Notes under the pieces: generated by a model
Told to the model about the DNA's origin: nothing
The model's database searches: none
What the model saw: only the letters and a program-made list of their open reading frames with translations
Program-made: the position numbers and the translations under genes
Assembly (NCBI RefSeq): GCF_001953865.1
Contig: NZ_MQUQ01000003.1
Span: 137,917 to 201,916, forward strand
Length of the DNA stretch: 64,000 nt
Source of the DNA: Amycolatopsis coloradensis
GTDB taxonomy: Bacteria > Actinomycetota > Actinomycetes > Mycobacteriales > Pseudonocardiaceae
Direction: 5' to 3'
Part shown: in pieces, positions 25,475-34,715 of the stretch
How the letters are laid out: each line of letters opens with the position of its first letter
Numbering within the stretch: the first letter of the stretch is position 1

Positions 25475-26452
25475 ATGACTCACGCGATCAGGGCCGAGGG
25501 CCTGGTCAAACACTATGGGGAGACGAAGGCGCTCGACGGGGTCGATCTGGAGGTCCCGGCGGGCAAGGTGGTCGGGGTGCTGGGGCCGAACGGCGCGGGG
25601 AAGACGACCGCCGTCCGGATCCTGGCCACCTTGATCCGGCCGGACCGCGGCCACGCGAGCGTCTTCGGTTACGACGTCGTCAAGAACCCGATGGCGGTCC
25701 GGAGCGTGATCGGGCTGACCGGGCAGTACGCGTCGGTCGACGAGGACCTCTCCGGCACGGAGAACCTCGTGCTGATCGGCAGGCTGCTGGAGTTCTCCAG
25801 GGCCGACGCGAAGAAGCGGGCGGCCGATCTGCTGGAGCGGTTCGAGCTGACCGAAGCCGCCGGGCGCGCGATCAAGACCTACTCGGGCGGGATGCGGCGG
25901 CGGCTCGACCTCGCCGCGAGCCTGGTGGGCCGTCCCAAGGTGCTCTACCTGGACGAGCCGACCACCGGACTCGACCCGCACGCCCGCAACGAGGTCTGGG
26001 CCGTGGTCCGGACGCTGGTCGCGGACGGGACGACGGTGCTGCTCACCACGCAGTACCTGGAGGAGGCCGACCAGCTGGCCGACACGATCACCGTGTTCGA
26101 CCGCGGACTGGTCGTGGCGAACGGCAGGGCCGACGAGCTCAAGCGGCGGACCGGCGGCCAGACGTTGCAGGTCCGGCCGACCGCGCTCGCCGATCTCGAC
26201 GCCGTCGAACGCATCCTGGCCGGGCTCACCGGCGTCCAGCCGAACCGGGACGACGACACGGGGCTGCTCACCGCGCCCGTCGCCGACCCCGTCCTGCTGT
26301 CCACCCTGGTCCGCAAACTGGACGAAGCCGGGATCACCGCGGACGAGCTGGCGCTGCGGCTGCCCAGCCTCGACGAGGTTTTCCTCGCGCTCACCGGCAA
26401 GCGACCCGACGAGTCCACAAAGGACATCAAGCCGGAAGGGAGCCTGGTATGA
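25475..26452 (+). CDS. DrrA-like ABC-2 exporter ATP-binding protein
   Basis: ATPase of 325 residues in the daunorubicin-resistance DrrA family. It has Walker A GPNGAGKT (37-44), signature YSGGMRRRLDL, Walker B LYLDEPTTGLD and the DrrA-type C-terminal domain (LPSLDEVFLALTG). GGGAGGAAAC precedes ATG 25475. Its stop overlaps the permease start as ATGA. With the permease it forms a two-gene drug or lipid exporter. The substrate is unknown. Confidence 0.9.
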   Translation: MTHAIRAEGLVKHYGETKALDGVDLEVPAGKVVGVLGPNGAGKTTAVRILATLIRPDRGHASVFGYDVVKNPMAVRSVIGLTGQYASVDEDLSGTENLVLIGRLLEFSRADAKKRAADLLERFELTEAAGRAIKTYSGGMRRRLDLAASLVGRPKVLYLDEPTTGLDPHARNEVWAVVRTLVADGTTVLLTTQYLEEADQLADTITVFDRGLVVANGRADELKRRTGGQTLQVRPTALADLDAVERILAGLTGVQPNRDDDTGLLTAPVADPVLLSTLVRKLDEAGITADELALRLPSLDEVFLALTGKRPDESTKDIKPEGSLV

Positions 26453-27246
26453 CGACCATCGCGGCGCCCGCGCCGAAGCGCGTTTCCCTGTCCAGCAGCG
26501 TCCACCACGGGCTTTCCCTCGCCTGGCGCGGCATCCTGAAGATCCGCAAGAACCCGGAACAGCTGGCCGACGTCACCATCGCGCCGATCATCTTCCTGGT
26601 CATGTTCGTGTACCTGTTCGGTGGCGCGCTCGCCCCGAGCATTGACGACTACCTGCAGATGATCGTGCCCGGCATCATGGTGTTCAACATCCTGCAGGCC
26701 AGCATGACCGTCGGGGTCCAGCTCAACACCGACGTCACCAAGGGCGTGTTCGACCGGTTCCGCGCGATGCCGATCGCCAGGTCCGCCCCGCTGATCGGCG
26801 CTGTGCTGGCCGACATCGTGCGCTACCTGGTGTGCATCACCGTGCTGATGATCGTCGCGACGATCATGGGCTACCGGATCCAGACCGGCCCGGCGGAGTT
26901 CGCGCTGGCCGTGGTGCTGGTCATCGCGTTCGCGCTGGCGTTCTGCTGGGCGTCGGTGTTCGTCGGGATGCTGGTGAAGAGCCCCGGCGCGGTGCAGGGC
27001 CTGATGTTCGTGGTGCTGATGCCGCTGACCTTCGGCAGCAACGTGTTCGTGCAGACCGGCACCATGCCCGGCTGGCTGAAGGCGTGGGCGGACATCAGCC
27101 CGGTGACACAGATGTCCGACGTGCTGCGCGGGCTGATGAACGGCGGGCCGGTCGCCGGGCCGCTGACCGGCGCGCTGATCTGGATGGCGGCCGCGGTCGC
27201 GGTCTTCTTCCCGCTCGCCACCTGGGCCTATCGGAAGCGCGTCTGA
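26449..27246 (+). CDS. DrrB-like ABC-2 exporter permease
   Basis: ABC-2 membrane subunit of 265 residues with six predicted membrane helices. Typical blocks are IVPGIMVFNILQASMTVGVQ and FDRFRAMPIARSAPL, and the late helix starts GLMFVVLMPLTFGSNVFV. ATG 26449 overlaps the ATPase stop by four bases (ATGA). It forms the channel of the exporter with the preceding gene. Transcription probably ends at the perfect hairpin 26 bases after its stop. Confidence 0.9.
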   Translation: MTTIAAPAPKRVSLSSSVHHGLSLAWRGILKIRKNPEQLADVTIAPIIFLVMFVYLFGGALAPSIDDYLQMIVPGIMVFNILQASMTVGVQLNTDVTKGVFDRFRAMPIARSAPLIGAVLADIVRYLVCITVLMIVATIMGYRIQTGPAEFALAVVLVIAFALAFCWASVFVGMLVKSPGAVQGLMFVVLMPLTFGSNVFVQTGTMPGWLKAWADISPVTQMSDVLRGLMNGGPVAGPLTGALIWMAAAVAVFFPLATWAYRKRV

Positions 27247-27272
27247 CGGGGGTCAGGGGGAACGCGCATGAA

Positions 27273-27327
27273 GTACATGATGGCCCCCTTCCTTGCGCCT
27301 GGCGCAAGGAAGGGGGCCATCATGTAC
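27273..27327. terminator. Perfect 27-bp inverted repeat between convergent genes
   Basis: Arms 27273-27299 and 27301-27327 are fully complementary around a single T. It sits between the exporter permease and the convergent SARP regulator and overlaps the last codons of the latter. The arm shares its core with the repeat at 9484-9544, so it belongs to the same interspersed family. Confidence 0.85.
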
Positions 27328-30300
27328 CTACTTCGGCGCTCAGCGCGGAGAGCAGTTCGGACCGCGGCAGGGCGGCGTCCTGGGCGAGCAGGGCCTCGTA
27401 CCGCTCCTCCCCGAAGTGCTCGCGGAGGTCGTCGATCAGCTCCCGGATCGACGGTTCGCCGAGGTCAAGCCTGCCGCGCAGGAGATTCGCCGTGCCGAGC
27501 AGCCGGACGGCGCCGCCGGGCCGCCCTTGCCGGAACCGGATCAGGGCGACGACCTCGACGATCCGGGCGAGGTCGGGCATGTCGCCCCGCTCTTTGGTGG
27601 ACTTCACGACGACGGCGGCCGCGCGTTCGGCCTCGTCCAGCTCTCCGGCGGCCAGCGCCACCTCCGTGTCGATGAACCCGCCGAACTCCTCGCCGAACAT
27701 GCCCGGCAGTGGCACCTTGGCCATCAGCTCCCGGAACCGCGCGGCGACCTCGCGGGCCTCGTCCACCCGGCCGGCGCGGCTGAGCAGGTCGGCCTTGCCC
27801 ACCAGCACCATCACCGCGAGCTGGTCGTTGCCCGTGTCGATCGCGTAGCGTTCCGCCTCCCGGATCTCGCGCATCGCCGTGTCGAGGTCACCGGCCCGCG
27901 CGTACTCCGTCGCGAGCCGCCAGCGCTGCTGGATCACGTCGTCCTGCGAACCCAGTTCGAGGGCGAGGGCGATCCCTTGCCGGTACAGCGAAAGCGCGGC
28001 TTCGTGGTCACCGGACATCGAGATGTCGGACGCCTTCATGCCCACCGCCATCGCGGTGCCCCACCGGTCGCCAACGGCCGAAAACCCTTCGAAGGCCCGG
28101 TCCCTCGCCCGTCCCGCCCCCTCGGAGTCCCCTTCGTCGCCGAGGATGAAACTCTGCGCCCACGAAGCGGCGGCACGCGCCCACGGATCCGGGCTCAGCA
28201 GTGCCCGTGCCACCTCGCGGTGCGCGAGTTCCTTGTCCTGGCAGAAGAACGCGAGCATCGGCAGCCCGAGAGCCAGCCCCGCGAAGCGTTCCTGCGCGTT
28301 CGTCCGCACACACTGATCGATGAGTGCGAGACCCTCTTTCGCGTCGCCGATACCGGGCACCATCGCCATCATCGCGCGGATCGCCTGGAAAGCGGCGGCG
28401 AAGTCCTCCTCCAGCCGGTCACCGAAGGCGAGCACCTCGGCGACGAACCCCTCCAACCGGTCACTGTCGCCCTTGATCAGCCAGTACCAGAAGGAGTTGC
28501 CGAACAGGCGCGTCGCCATCTCCACGTCGTCCGCGTCGATCGCCTGCCGGAGCGCGGTCACGAGGTTGCCGTTCTCGGCGTCGTATCGCGAGATGGCGAT
28601 GAGCTGATTCCTCGTCCGCAGCGACGGCTCCAGCCGCTCGGCGAGTTCTGCGTAGTAGCGATGGTACGCCTTCGTCAGCAGCGCACGCTCTCCCGCCTCG
28701 TCGAGACGCTCCGCCGCGTAAGCCCGGATGGTCTCGAGCATGCGGTAACGAGGCTCGCCCTGATCACCGGCCATGGCGTCCACAATGGACTTCTCGACCA
28801 GGGAACCAAGGACGTACAGCACGTCTTCGGCGGGCAGTCCTTCACCGGCGCAGACGCTCTCGACCGCTTCGACCTCGGCACCCGCCCCGAAGACCGACAG
28901 CCGCCTGGCGAGGACGCGTTCGGCGTCGTCAAGCAGATCCCAGCTCCACTCGACCACGGCGCGCAGCGTGCGCTGCCTCGGCAACGCCGTCCGGCTGCCC
29001 GAGGTCAGCAGCCGGAACCGGTCATCGAGACGCTGCGAGATCTGCGCGACGGTCATCGACCGCAGTCGCGCGGCGGCCAGTTCCAGTGCCAGCGGCATCC
29101 CGTCCAGCCGACGGCAGATCTGCGCGACGTCGTCCACGGTGGAATCGTCGAGGACGAAGTCCGGGCGCACCGCCATGGCCCTGTCGACGAACAGCCGGAT
29201 CGCCCCCGCTTCGGCCGCCTCCGGCACGGTCGGCGTGCCGTCCGGTACGGAGAGCGGGCCGAGCGGGCACAGTGTCTCGCCGTCGATGGCCAGCGCCTCG
29301 CGGCTCGTCGCGAGGATCCGCAAGGTCGGCACGCGGCGCAGCAGGGTGTTCGCCAGCTCGGCGGCCGAATCGACCAGATGCTCGCAGTTGTCCAGCACCA
29401 GCAGCGCTTCGCCGACGCCGAGCGTCTCCACGGCCCTGGCCAGCGCGTCCACCGGACGCCGCATCGGATCGCCGTGCGAGAGGCCGAGGTCCCACAGTTC
29501 CAGCGCCGCGAAGACCGCGCCGGGCAGATCGCCGGGATCGCGAACCCCGGCGAGCGGCACGAACCAGACGCGCCCGCGCGCGTGCGCCGGGTGCCGCGTC
29601 GCGACCTCGGTGGCCAGCCGCGTCTTCCCGGCGCCGCCGGGCCCGACCAGCGTCACCAGCCGTGCGCCCGCGAGGAGTTCGGCGACCAGTTTGAGTTCGT
29701 CGTCACGGCCGACGAAGCTGGTCAGCCGGACCGGGAGATGGTCTGCGGCCGCCGGCGGGGGGCCGAGTTCGCCGCGCAGCGCGGCGAGGTGAATCTCCTG
29801 GAGTTCGGCCGAAGGGTCGACGCCCAGCTGATCGGCCAGCGCCGCCCGGACCTCCTCGTAGACGGCGAGGGCGTCGGACTGCCGGTCCGCCGCGCACAAC
29901 GCCCGGATCCACAGCCCGGCGAGACGTTCGCGAAGCGGATTCCCAGCGGCCGCTTCCTTGAGATCCGCCAAGACCCGGTCTTGCCCCCCGAGCCGGATCT
30001 CGGCCTCGAAGCGATCTTCGGCGGCTTGGAGGCGCAGATCCTCCAGCCGGGTCGCCGGTGCCCGCGCGAAGGGAGCGTCGAGCACGTCGGACAGCGCTTG
30101 GCCCTGCCAGAGGCCGAGCGCTTCGGCGAGGATCGCGGCCGCACCGGCGTCCCGGCCCGCCGCCAGCTCGGCCCGCCCCTCCGCGGCCAGCCGTTCGAAA
30201 CGGCACACATCGACGTCCTCGCGGGCGACGTCCAGCCGGTAGCCGCCAGGGCCCGAGTCGAGCGTGACGCCGTCGGCCCGCAGGACCTTGCGCAACCGCG

Positions 30301-30502
30301 AGACCAGGGATTGCAGCGCGTTCACCGCGTCGGCCGGCGGTTCCGCGCCCCAGAGACCGTCGATGAGGACCGTCGCCGGGACAACTCGGCCGGGGTCCAG
30401 CGCGAGCCTGGCCAAGAGCATGCGGAGGCGGACACCGCCGATGTCGACCGGGGTGCCGTCACCGGCCTCCGCTCCGACCGGGCCCAGCAGCGTCACACGC
30501 AC
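27320..30502 (-). CDS. Large SARP-STAND (AfsR-like) transcriptional regulator
   Basis: Regulator of 1,060 residues. Order: an OmpR-like winged-helix DNA-binding domain (1-90), a bacterial transcriptional activation domain (about 97-243), an NB-ARC/STAND ATPase with P-loop GPGGAGKT (287-294) and ETLGVGEALLVLDNCEHLVD, then a long TPR-like helical region. Such proteins activate secondary metabolism or stress genes after ATP and ligand-driven assembly. GTG 30502 begins the conserved MRVTLLGPV segment. It is next to a DrrAB-type exporter but convergent with it, so the target cannot be assigned. It shows no frameshift. Confidence 0.9.
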   Translation of the reverse strand: MRVTLLGPVGAEAGDGTPVDIGGVRLRMLLARLALDPGRVVPATVLIDGLWGAEPPADAVNALQSLVSRLRKVLRADGVTLDSGPGGYRLDVAREDVDVCRFERLAAEGRAELAAGRDAGAAAILAEALGLWQGQALSDVLDAPFARAPATRLEDLRLQAAEDRFEAEIRLGGQDRVLADLKEAAAGNPLRERLAGLWIRALCAADRQSDALAVYEEVRAALADQLGVDPSAELQEIHLAALRGELGPPPAAADHLPVRLTSFVGRDDELKLVAELLAGARLVTLVGPGGAGKTRLATEVATRHPAHARGRVWFVPLAGVRDPGDLPGAVFAALELWDLGLSHGDPMRRPVDALARAVETLGVGEALLVLDNCEHLVDSAAELANTLLRRVPTLRILATSREALAIDGETLCPLGPLSVPDGTPTVPEAAEAGAIRLFVDRAMAVRPDFVLDDSTVDDVAQICRRLDGMPLALELAAARLRSMTVAQISQRLDDRFRLLTSGSRTALPRQRTLRAVVEWSWDLLDDAERVLARRLSVFGAGAEVEAVESVCAGEGLPAEDVLYVLGSLVEKSIVDAMAGDQGEPRYRMLETIRAYAAERLDEAGERALLTKAYHRYYAELAERLEPSLRTRNQLIAISRYDAENGNLVTALRQAIDADDVEMATRLFGNSFWYWLIKGDSDRLEGFVAEVLAFGDRLEEDFAAAFQAIRAMMAMVPGIGDAKEGLALIDQCVRTNAQERFAGLALGLPMLAFFCQDKELAHREVARALLSPDPWARAAASWAQSFILGDEGDSEGAGRARDRAFEGFSAVGDRWGTAMAVGMKASDISMSGDHEAALSLYRQGIALALELGSQDDVIQQRWRLATEYARAGDLDTAMREIREAERYAIDTGNDQLAVMVLVGKADLLSRAGRVDEAREVAARFRELMAKVPLPGMFGEEFGGFIDTEVALAAGELDEAERAAAVVVKSTKERGDMPDLARIVEVVALIRFRQGRPGGAVRLLGTANLLRGRLDLGEPSIRELIDDLREHFGEERYEALLAQDAALPRSELLSALSAEVGT

Positions 30503-30698
30503 GACCCCAGCTTTCCAGAACCCGCGACCCGTTAGCCCGGCCAGGCTGTGTATCTCAGAGCGCGCGGTCGGCTTCCGGACTCCGATCAGGCGACGGAAGT
30601 GGGGATTATCCGGGCACGAAGGAGCTTTCCGGGCGGGTAACCGAGGTCAGCGGGCTACGTTCGGGGCCGAAGCGACAGCCGATCGACTGGGAGCGTGA

Positions 30699-32114
30699 AT
30701 GAGGTACCGGAGTGCGGCCGTCATCGCCGCCGTTCTGGCCGCGAGTGTCCTCGGCGGCGGGACAGCCCTCGCCGACACCGGAAAACCCGGCGCCGACGGC
30801 GCCGGCGACAGCTACTACCCGCAGGACGGCAACGGCGGCTACGACGTCGGTGACTACAACCTGAAAATCGGCTACGAACCGGCCACCAGGCAGCTCACCG
30901 GCCTGCAGACGATCACCGGCCGGACAACGCAGTCCCTGAGCTCGTTCAACCTCGACCTGCACGGGCTGACCGTCGACTCGGTCAAGGTCAACGGGCGGAC
31001 GGCGGCCTTCACCCGCACCGGTGACCACGAACTCGTGATCACCCCGGCTCGTACGCTGCGCGACCACGAGCGGTTCACCGCCGAAATCGCCTACCACGGT
31101 GTCCCGCAGCCGATCCAAGATCCGATGCTGGGCGAAAACGGCTGGCAGTACGCGAAATCCGGCGGTGCGTTCGCCGCGGGCGAGCCGAAGTCCGCGACGA
31201 CCTGGTACCCGGTCAACGACACCCCGCGCGACAAGGCGACCTTTCACCTCACGATCACCGTGCCCTCGGAATGGGGCGTCATCTCCAACGGGCGCGAGCG
31301 CGGGAAGTTCGAGAACGGCAAGAACACCACGTACTTCTGGGGTGAAGAAACCCCGGCGGTGCCGTACATGACGACGGTCGCGATCGACAAATGGGACTTC
31401 GAGCGGACGAAGCTGTCCGACGGCACCCCGGTCGTCAACGCCTACGCCCCCGGCACCCCAGCCGCGACCAAGCAGGCCGAGGCACGGCTGCCGGAGATCA
31501 TCGACTTCCTGGCGTCGAAGTTCGGGCGGTATCCGGTGGACGCGGCGGGCGGCATCTTCCTCGCCGAGCCGATCGGCTTCTCGCTGGAGACGCTGAGCAG
31601 GCCGATCTACTCGGGCGCGGCGGGCAACGTCGGAACGATCGTGCACGAGAACGCCCACCAGTGGTGGGGTGACTCGGTCGCCGTCGACAAGTGGAAGGAC
31701 GTCTGCCTCAACGAATGCTTCGCCTCCTACGCGGAGTGGATGTGGTCCGAGGCGAAGTCGGGCCAGGACCTCAAGGCGCGCTACCTGACCGCCGTGCAGA
31801 AGGCGACGGACCGGTTCTGGGCCGGAAAGCTGTACGACATGGGACCCGGCAACGAGTTCACTTCCGTGTACTCGAAGGGCCCGATGGCGCTGCACGCGCT
31901 GAAGAACTACATCGGCGCGGCCCCGTTCGACCGCATCCTGAAGACGTGGCCCGCGCTGCACCGCGACGGCAACGCGAGCCTGCCGGAGTTCGAGAAGTTC
32001 GCCGAACGCGTCGCGCACAAGAACCTCCACGGCTTCTTCGACGCATGGTTCCACGGCGACACCAAACCGGCGCCCGAGTTTCTCTACCCCGGGGACCTCA
32101 AGCCGGCCGCCTGA
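30699..32114 (+). CDS. Secreted M1-family metallopeptidase
   Basis: Exported zinc aminopeptidase homologue of 471 residues with a Sec signal (basic MRYR, hydrophobic core, cleavage near ALADT). The active site is intact: HENAH (316-320), third ligand Glu339 in LNEC, exopeptidase Glu297 in SLETL, and the catalytic Tyr in VYSKGPMALHALKN. It is closely related to the lipoprotein at 20073 and to the inactive copy at 12762; all share GDxYYPxDGNGGYD after the signal. GGGAG precedes ATG 30699. A pyroglutamyl peptidase gene follows on the same strand, fitting peptide salvage. Confidence 0.9.
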   Translation: MRYRSAAVIAAVLAASVLGGGTALADTGKPGADGAGDSYYPQDGNGGYDVGDYNLKIGYEPATRQLTGLQTITGRTTQSLSSFNLDLHGLTVDSVKVNGRTAAFTRTGDHELVITPARTLRDHERFTAEIAYHGVPQPIQDPMLGENGWQYAKSGGAFAAGEPKSATTWYPVNDTPRDKATFHLTITVPSEWGVISNGRERGKFENGKNTTYFWGEETPAVPYMTTVAIDKWDFERTKLSDGTPVVNAYAPGTPAATKQAEARLPEIIDFLASKFGRYPVDAAGGIFLAEPIGFSLETLSRPIYSGAAGNVGTIVHENAHQWWGDSVAVDKWKDVCLNECFASYAEWMWSEAKSGQDLKARYLTAVQKATDRFWAGKLYDMGPGNEFTSVYSKGPMALHALKNYIGAAPFDRILKTWPALHRDGNASLPEFEKFAERVAHKNLHGFFDAWFHGDTKPAPEFLYPGDLKPAA

Positions 32115-32141
32115 CGTCGGTCACACGTTAGGGTGAGGGGC

Positions 32142-32777
32142 ATGACGTCAGTGCTCCTCACCGGTTTCGAACCGTTCGGCGGTGAGCGGGTGAACCCGTC
32201 GTGGCAGGCGGTTTCCCTGCTCACCGGCCGACGGCACGACGCCGTCGCCGTCGAACTGCCGTGTGTGTTCTCGCGCTCGCTGGTCACCTTGCGCGACGCG
32301 ATCGACGAGTACCGGCCGGAACTGGTGATCTGCGCCGGGCAGGCGGGCGGCCGTGCCGGTGTCACCCCGGAACGGGTCGCGATCAACCTGATCGACGCGC
32401 GCATCCCGGACAACGCGGGTTCACGGCCCGTCGACGTCCCGGTGATCCCCGGCGGGCCCAACGCGTACTTCACGACCCTGCCGGTGAAGGCGTGCGTCGC
32501 GGGAATCGAGGCCGCGGGGCTCCCGGCGTCGGTCTCGCATACCGCCGGGACGTACGTGTGCAATCAGGTCTTCTACGGGCTGATGCACTTGCTGGACAAC
32601 GATTTCCCCGGCGTGCGGGGCGGTTTCGTGCACGTTCCCTACACGCCCGAACAGGCCGCGCGGACGACCGCGCCGAGCCTCGCCGTGCATCGGGCGGCGG
32701 AAGCACTGGGGATCATCGTCGACACGGCGCTTGCGGTGACCGAGGATCTTTCGACGCCCGCGGGCACCCTGCACTGA
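32142..32777 (+). CDS. pcp: Pyrrolidone-carboxylate peptidase
   Basis: Cysteine peptidase (family C15) of 211 residues removing N-terminal pyroglutamate. TGFEPFGG opens the protein. The catalytic Cys lies in GTYVCNQVFYGLMH and the His in GGFVHVPYTPEQ; the acidic member is in the VTPERVAIN region. ATG 32142 is used because it gives the standard MTSVLLTGFEPFGG start; a GTG nine bases earlier is less likely. It follows the secreted M1 peptidase by 27 bases and may share its transcript. Confidence 0.92.
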   Translation: MTSVLLTGFEPFGGERVNPSWQAVSLLTGRRHDAVAVELPCVFSRSLVTLRDAIDEYRPELVICAGQAGGRAGVTPERVAINLIDARIPDNAGSRPVDVPVIPGGPNAYFTTLPVKACVAGIEAAGLPASVSHTAGTYVCNQVFYGLMHLLDNDFPGVRGGFVHVPYTPEQAARTTAPSLAVHRAAEALGIIVDTALAVTEDLSTPAGTLH

Positions 32778-32822
32778 CTCAGTACAGGTCCTGCCGGTGG
32801 TCCACGGAGATCGCGGCGCGCA

Positions 32823-32907
32823 TCATCGTTCGCTCACCGCCTTCCGCAGGAGCTTCGCGGCGATGCCCGTGGTCTCGTTGAGCTTGTCGTGGCCGGTCCA
32901 GATCGCC
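32823..32907 (-). pseudogene. Short coding remnant downstream of the Hsp70-like gene
   Basis: On the minus strand the frame ending at 32823 reads a protein-like segment, TGHDKLNETTGIAAKLLRKA then VSER and stop, with no start codon. A 15-codon frame (MMRAAISVDHRQDLY) overlaps this stop and runs to about 32778. This looks like the 3' end of a lost gene plus a small following one. No family is recognised. Confidence 0.25.
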
Positions 32908-32913
32908 CCCTGA

Positions 32914-34674
32914 TCAGGGCTTCAGCTGGGCGGTGAAGAAATCGACCATTTCCTGGGTCGTCCGCGCCGACCCGTCGCGACGGGTCGAAACGAGCATCGC
33001 GCTCACTGGCGCGTCTTCGGTCCCGAAGAGCACGATGCCGCTTCGCTTGCCGACGCCCGCCAGGTAACGCCCGCGCAGGCCGTCGGTCGCCCAGGTGCCC
33101 TCCACGGGCTTGCCCTTGGTCATCTGACGCCGGGCGTCGTCCTCCAGATTGGTCATCGCGACCCCCTGGTAGTAGTTGATCGCGTTCGACGCCTCGTCGT
33201 CCTTGTACACGCACGTGACCGCCGACGCCGCCCCCATCGCGGCGGCCGCGTCCGGCGCGTCCCGGCAGTCGTCTCGCCGCGGGATGACGGCGGCGATCCG
33301 GCGGAGGCAGTCAGTGAACCCCTGCGCGTCCTTCTGGCCCGGCTGGTCGCAGGCCGGTCGCGTTTCCGGGGCGGCGGCGACCGGTTCTTCCTTGCCGCCG
33401 AGCAGGACGATCGTCGTCACGATGGCCGCGAGAGCGAGCCCGACGACGCCGTACGCCGTGGGCTTGCGCCAATCCCGGCCCGGCGGGGGCTGCGGCGGCG
33501 TCCAGCGCGGAGGTTGCGGACGCCGAGGCGGCGGCGGCTGGACCGGCGGCGGCTGACTTCGCACCGGCGGCGCGACAGGCGCGAAGGCGGGCACGGTCAG
33601 CTGGGAGTCTTCGCCGCCCGCCGGCACGTGGTGCAACCCGAACGCGACCGCCGTCTCCGGCTGGTCCTGCGTCGTCGGCGTGATCCTGAGCTGGTTCGCC
33701 AGCAGACTCGCCAGCAACGGCATCCGGCTCGGCCCGCCGACGAGGTAGACGCCGCCGAGCTGGGCCGGGGCGAGCCCGGCGCGGCGGATGGTGGCGGCCA
33801 GGAGTTCGGCGCTGCGCAGGAAACTCGGCCGGACGAGCGCCTCGAGCTCCATCCGGCTGACCCGCACGTCCCCGAACGGCTCCGGCATCGGGATTTCGGT
33901 CTGCCGGTGCCGGGACAGGCTTTCCTTGGCGTCACGGACGTCTTGCAGCAACGACCGGCGCGTCCGGCGGTCGCTGACCGACTGCGGGCGCAGGATCCGT
34001 TGCCACCGCGCGGGTTCGGAATGCGACACCTCGCGGCCGATGTGCACCAGCAGGGCCTGGTCGATGTCGAGACTGCCGAGATCGGGCAAGCCGTCCTCGG
34101 CGAGCACGGCGAACCCCTGTGCGCTGACACCGACGACCGCGCAATCGAAGGTGCCCGCCCCGAGGTCGTACACCGCGATCGGACCGGGCGGGCGGTGGCC
34201 GTGGTTAAGGGAGGCGTAATGCGCGGCGGCCGCGACCGGCTCGGGGATGAGCAGTGTGGTGCCGAATCCGGCCTTGAGCGCGGCGTCGCGGAGGATCTGC
34301 TTGCGCTCCGGGCCCCAGCCCGCGGGATGGGAGACGCGCACCTGCGCGGGCGGACGCTGGAGGAGCAGCTCGGCCTCCTCCCCGACACGGCGGAGGACGG
34401 CGGCGAAGGCGTCCGCGATGGGGAGCGTGACGTCACCGAGCTGGAGCGCGCCCTCGTCGATACGCCGCTTCGGGTTCGCTTCGAACCGGCTCGGATCCAG
34501 GCGGGCGCGGCGTTCGGCGTCGCGGCCGACGAAGACGGTGCCGTCCTTGTCGGCGTAGATCGCGGACGACATCGTCACCGACCCGTCGATCTCGACGACC
34601 TGTGTCCCCCTGCCGTGGATCGAGAGCACCCCGACCGTGCTGGAGGTACCGAAATCGATCGCCAGAACGTCCAC
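32914..34674 (-). CDS. Hsp70-like ATPase with membrane anchor and extracytoplasmic domain
   Basis: Protein of about 586 residues built from an actin-like Hsp70 nucleotide-binding domain (VLAIDFGTSST at the start, AVYDLGAGTFD, VYLVGGPSRMP). It lacks a normal Hsp70 substrate-binding domain. Instead come a Pro-rich linker, one membrane helix (YGVVGLALAAIVTTIVLLG) and an outer domain of about 150 residues with three to four cysteines. The domain order resembles Hsp70-type proteins of actinomycetes with sensor-like tails. GTG 34674 is chosen because GGGAGGGGG lies 5 bases ahead; a longer frame upstream translates tandem repeats and is unlikely. Role unknown; ATP-dependent signalling across the membrane is an inference. 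Confidence 0.78.
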   Translation of the reverse strand: MDVLAIDFGTSSTVGVLSIHGRGTQVVEIDGSVTMSSAIYADKDGTVFVGRDAERRARLDPSRFEANPKRRIDEGALQLGDVTLPIADAFAAVLRRVGEEAELLLQRPPAQVRVSHPAGWGPERKQILRDAALKAGFGTTLLIPEPVAAAAHYASLNHGHRPPGPIAVYDLGAGTFDCAVVGVSAQGFAVLAEDGLPDLGSLDIDQALLVHIGREVSHSEPARWQRILRPQSVSDRRTRRSLLQDVRDAKESLSRHRQTEIPMPEPFGDVRVSRMELEALVRPSFLRSAELLAATIRRAGLAPAQLGGVYLVGGPSRMPLLASLLANQLRITPTTQDQPETAVAFGLHHVPAGGEDSQLTVPAFAPVAPPVRSQPPPVQPPPPRRPQPPRWTPPQPPPGRDWRKPTAYGVVGLALAAIVTTIVLLGGKEEPVAAAPETRPACDQPGQKDAQGFTDCLRRIAAVIPRRDDCRDAPDAAAAMGAASAVTCVYKDDEASNAINYYQGVAMTNLEDDARRQMTKGKPVEGTWATDGLRGRYLAGVGKRSGIVLFGTEDAPVSAMLVSTRRDGSARTTQEMVDFFTAQLKP

Positions 34675-34715
34675 CTGACCCCCTCCCGGACCCGATGGCA
34701 TCGTCTCATCCCCCC

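Noticed and set aside
27293-30535. A 1,080-codon open frame on the plus strand opposite the SARP regulator
   Set aside because: It is an antisense shadow of a clear 1,060-residue regulator; its translation is rich in Arg/Pro/His with no domain.
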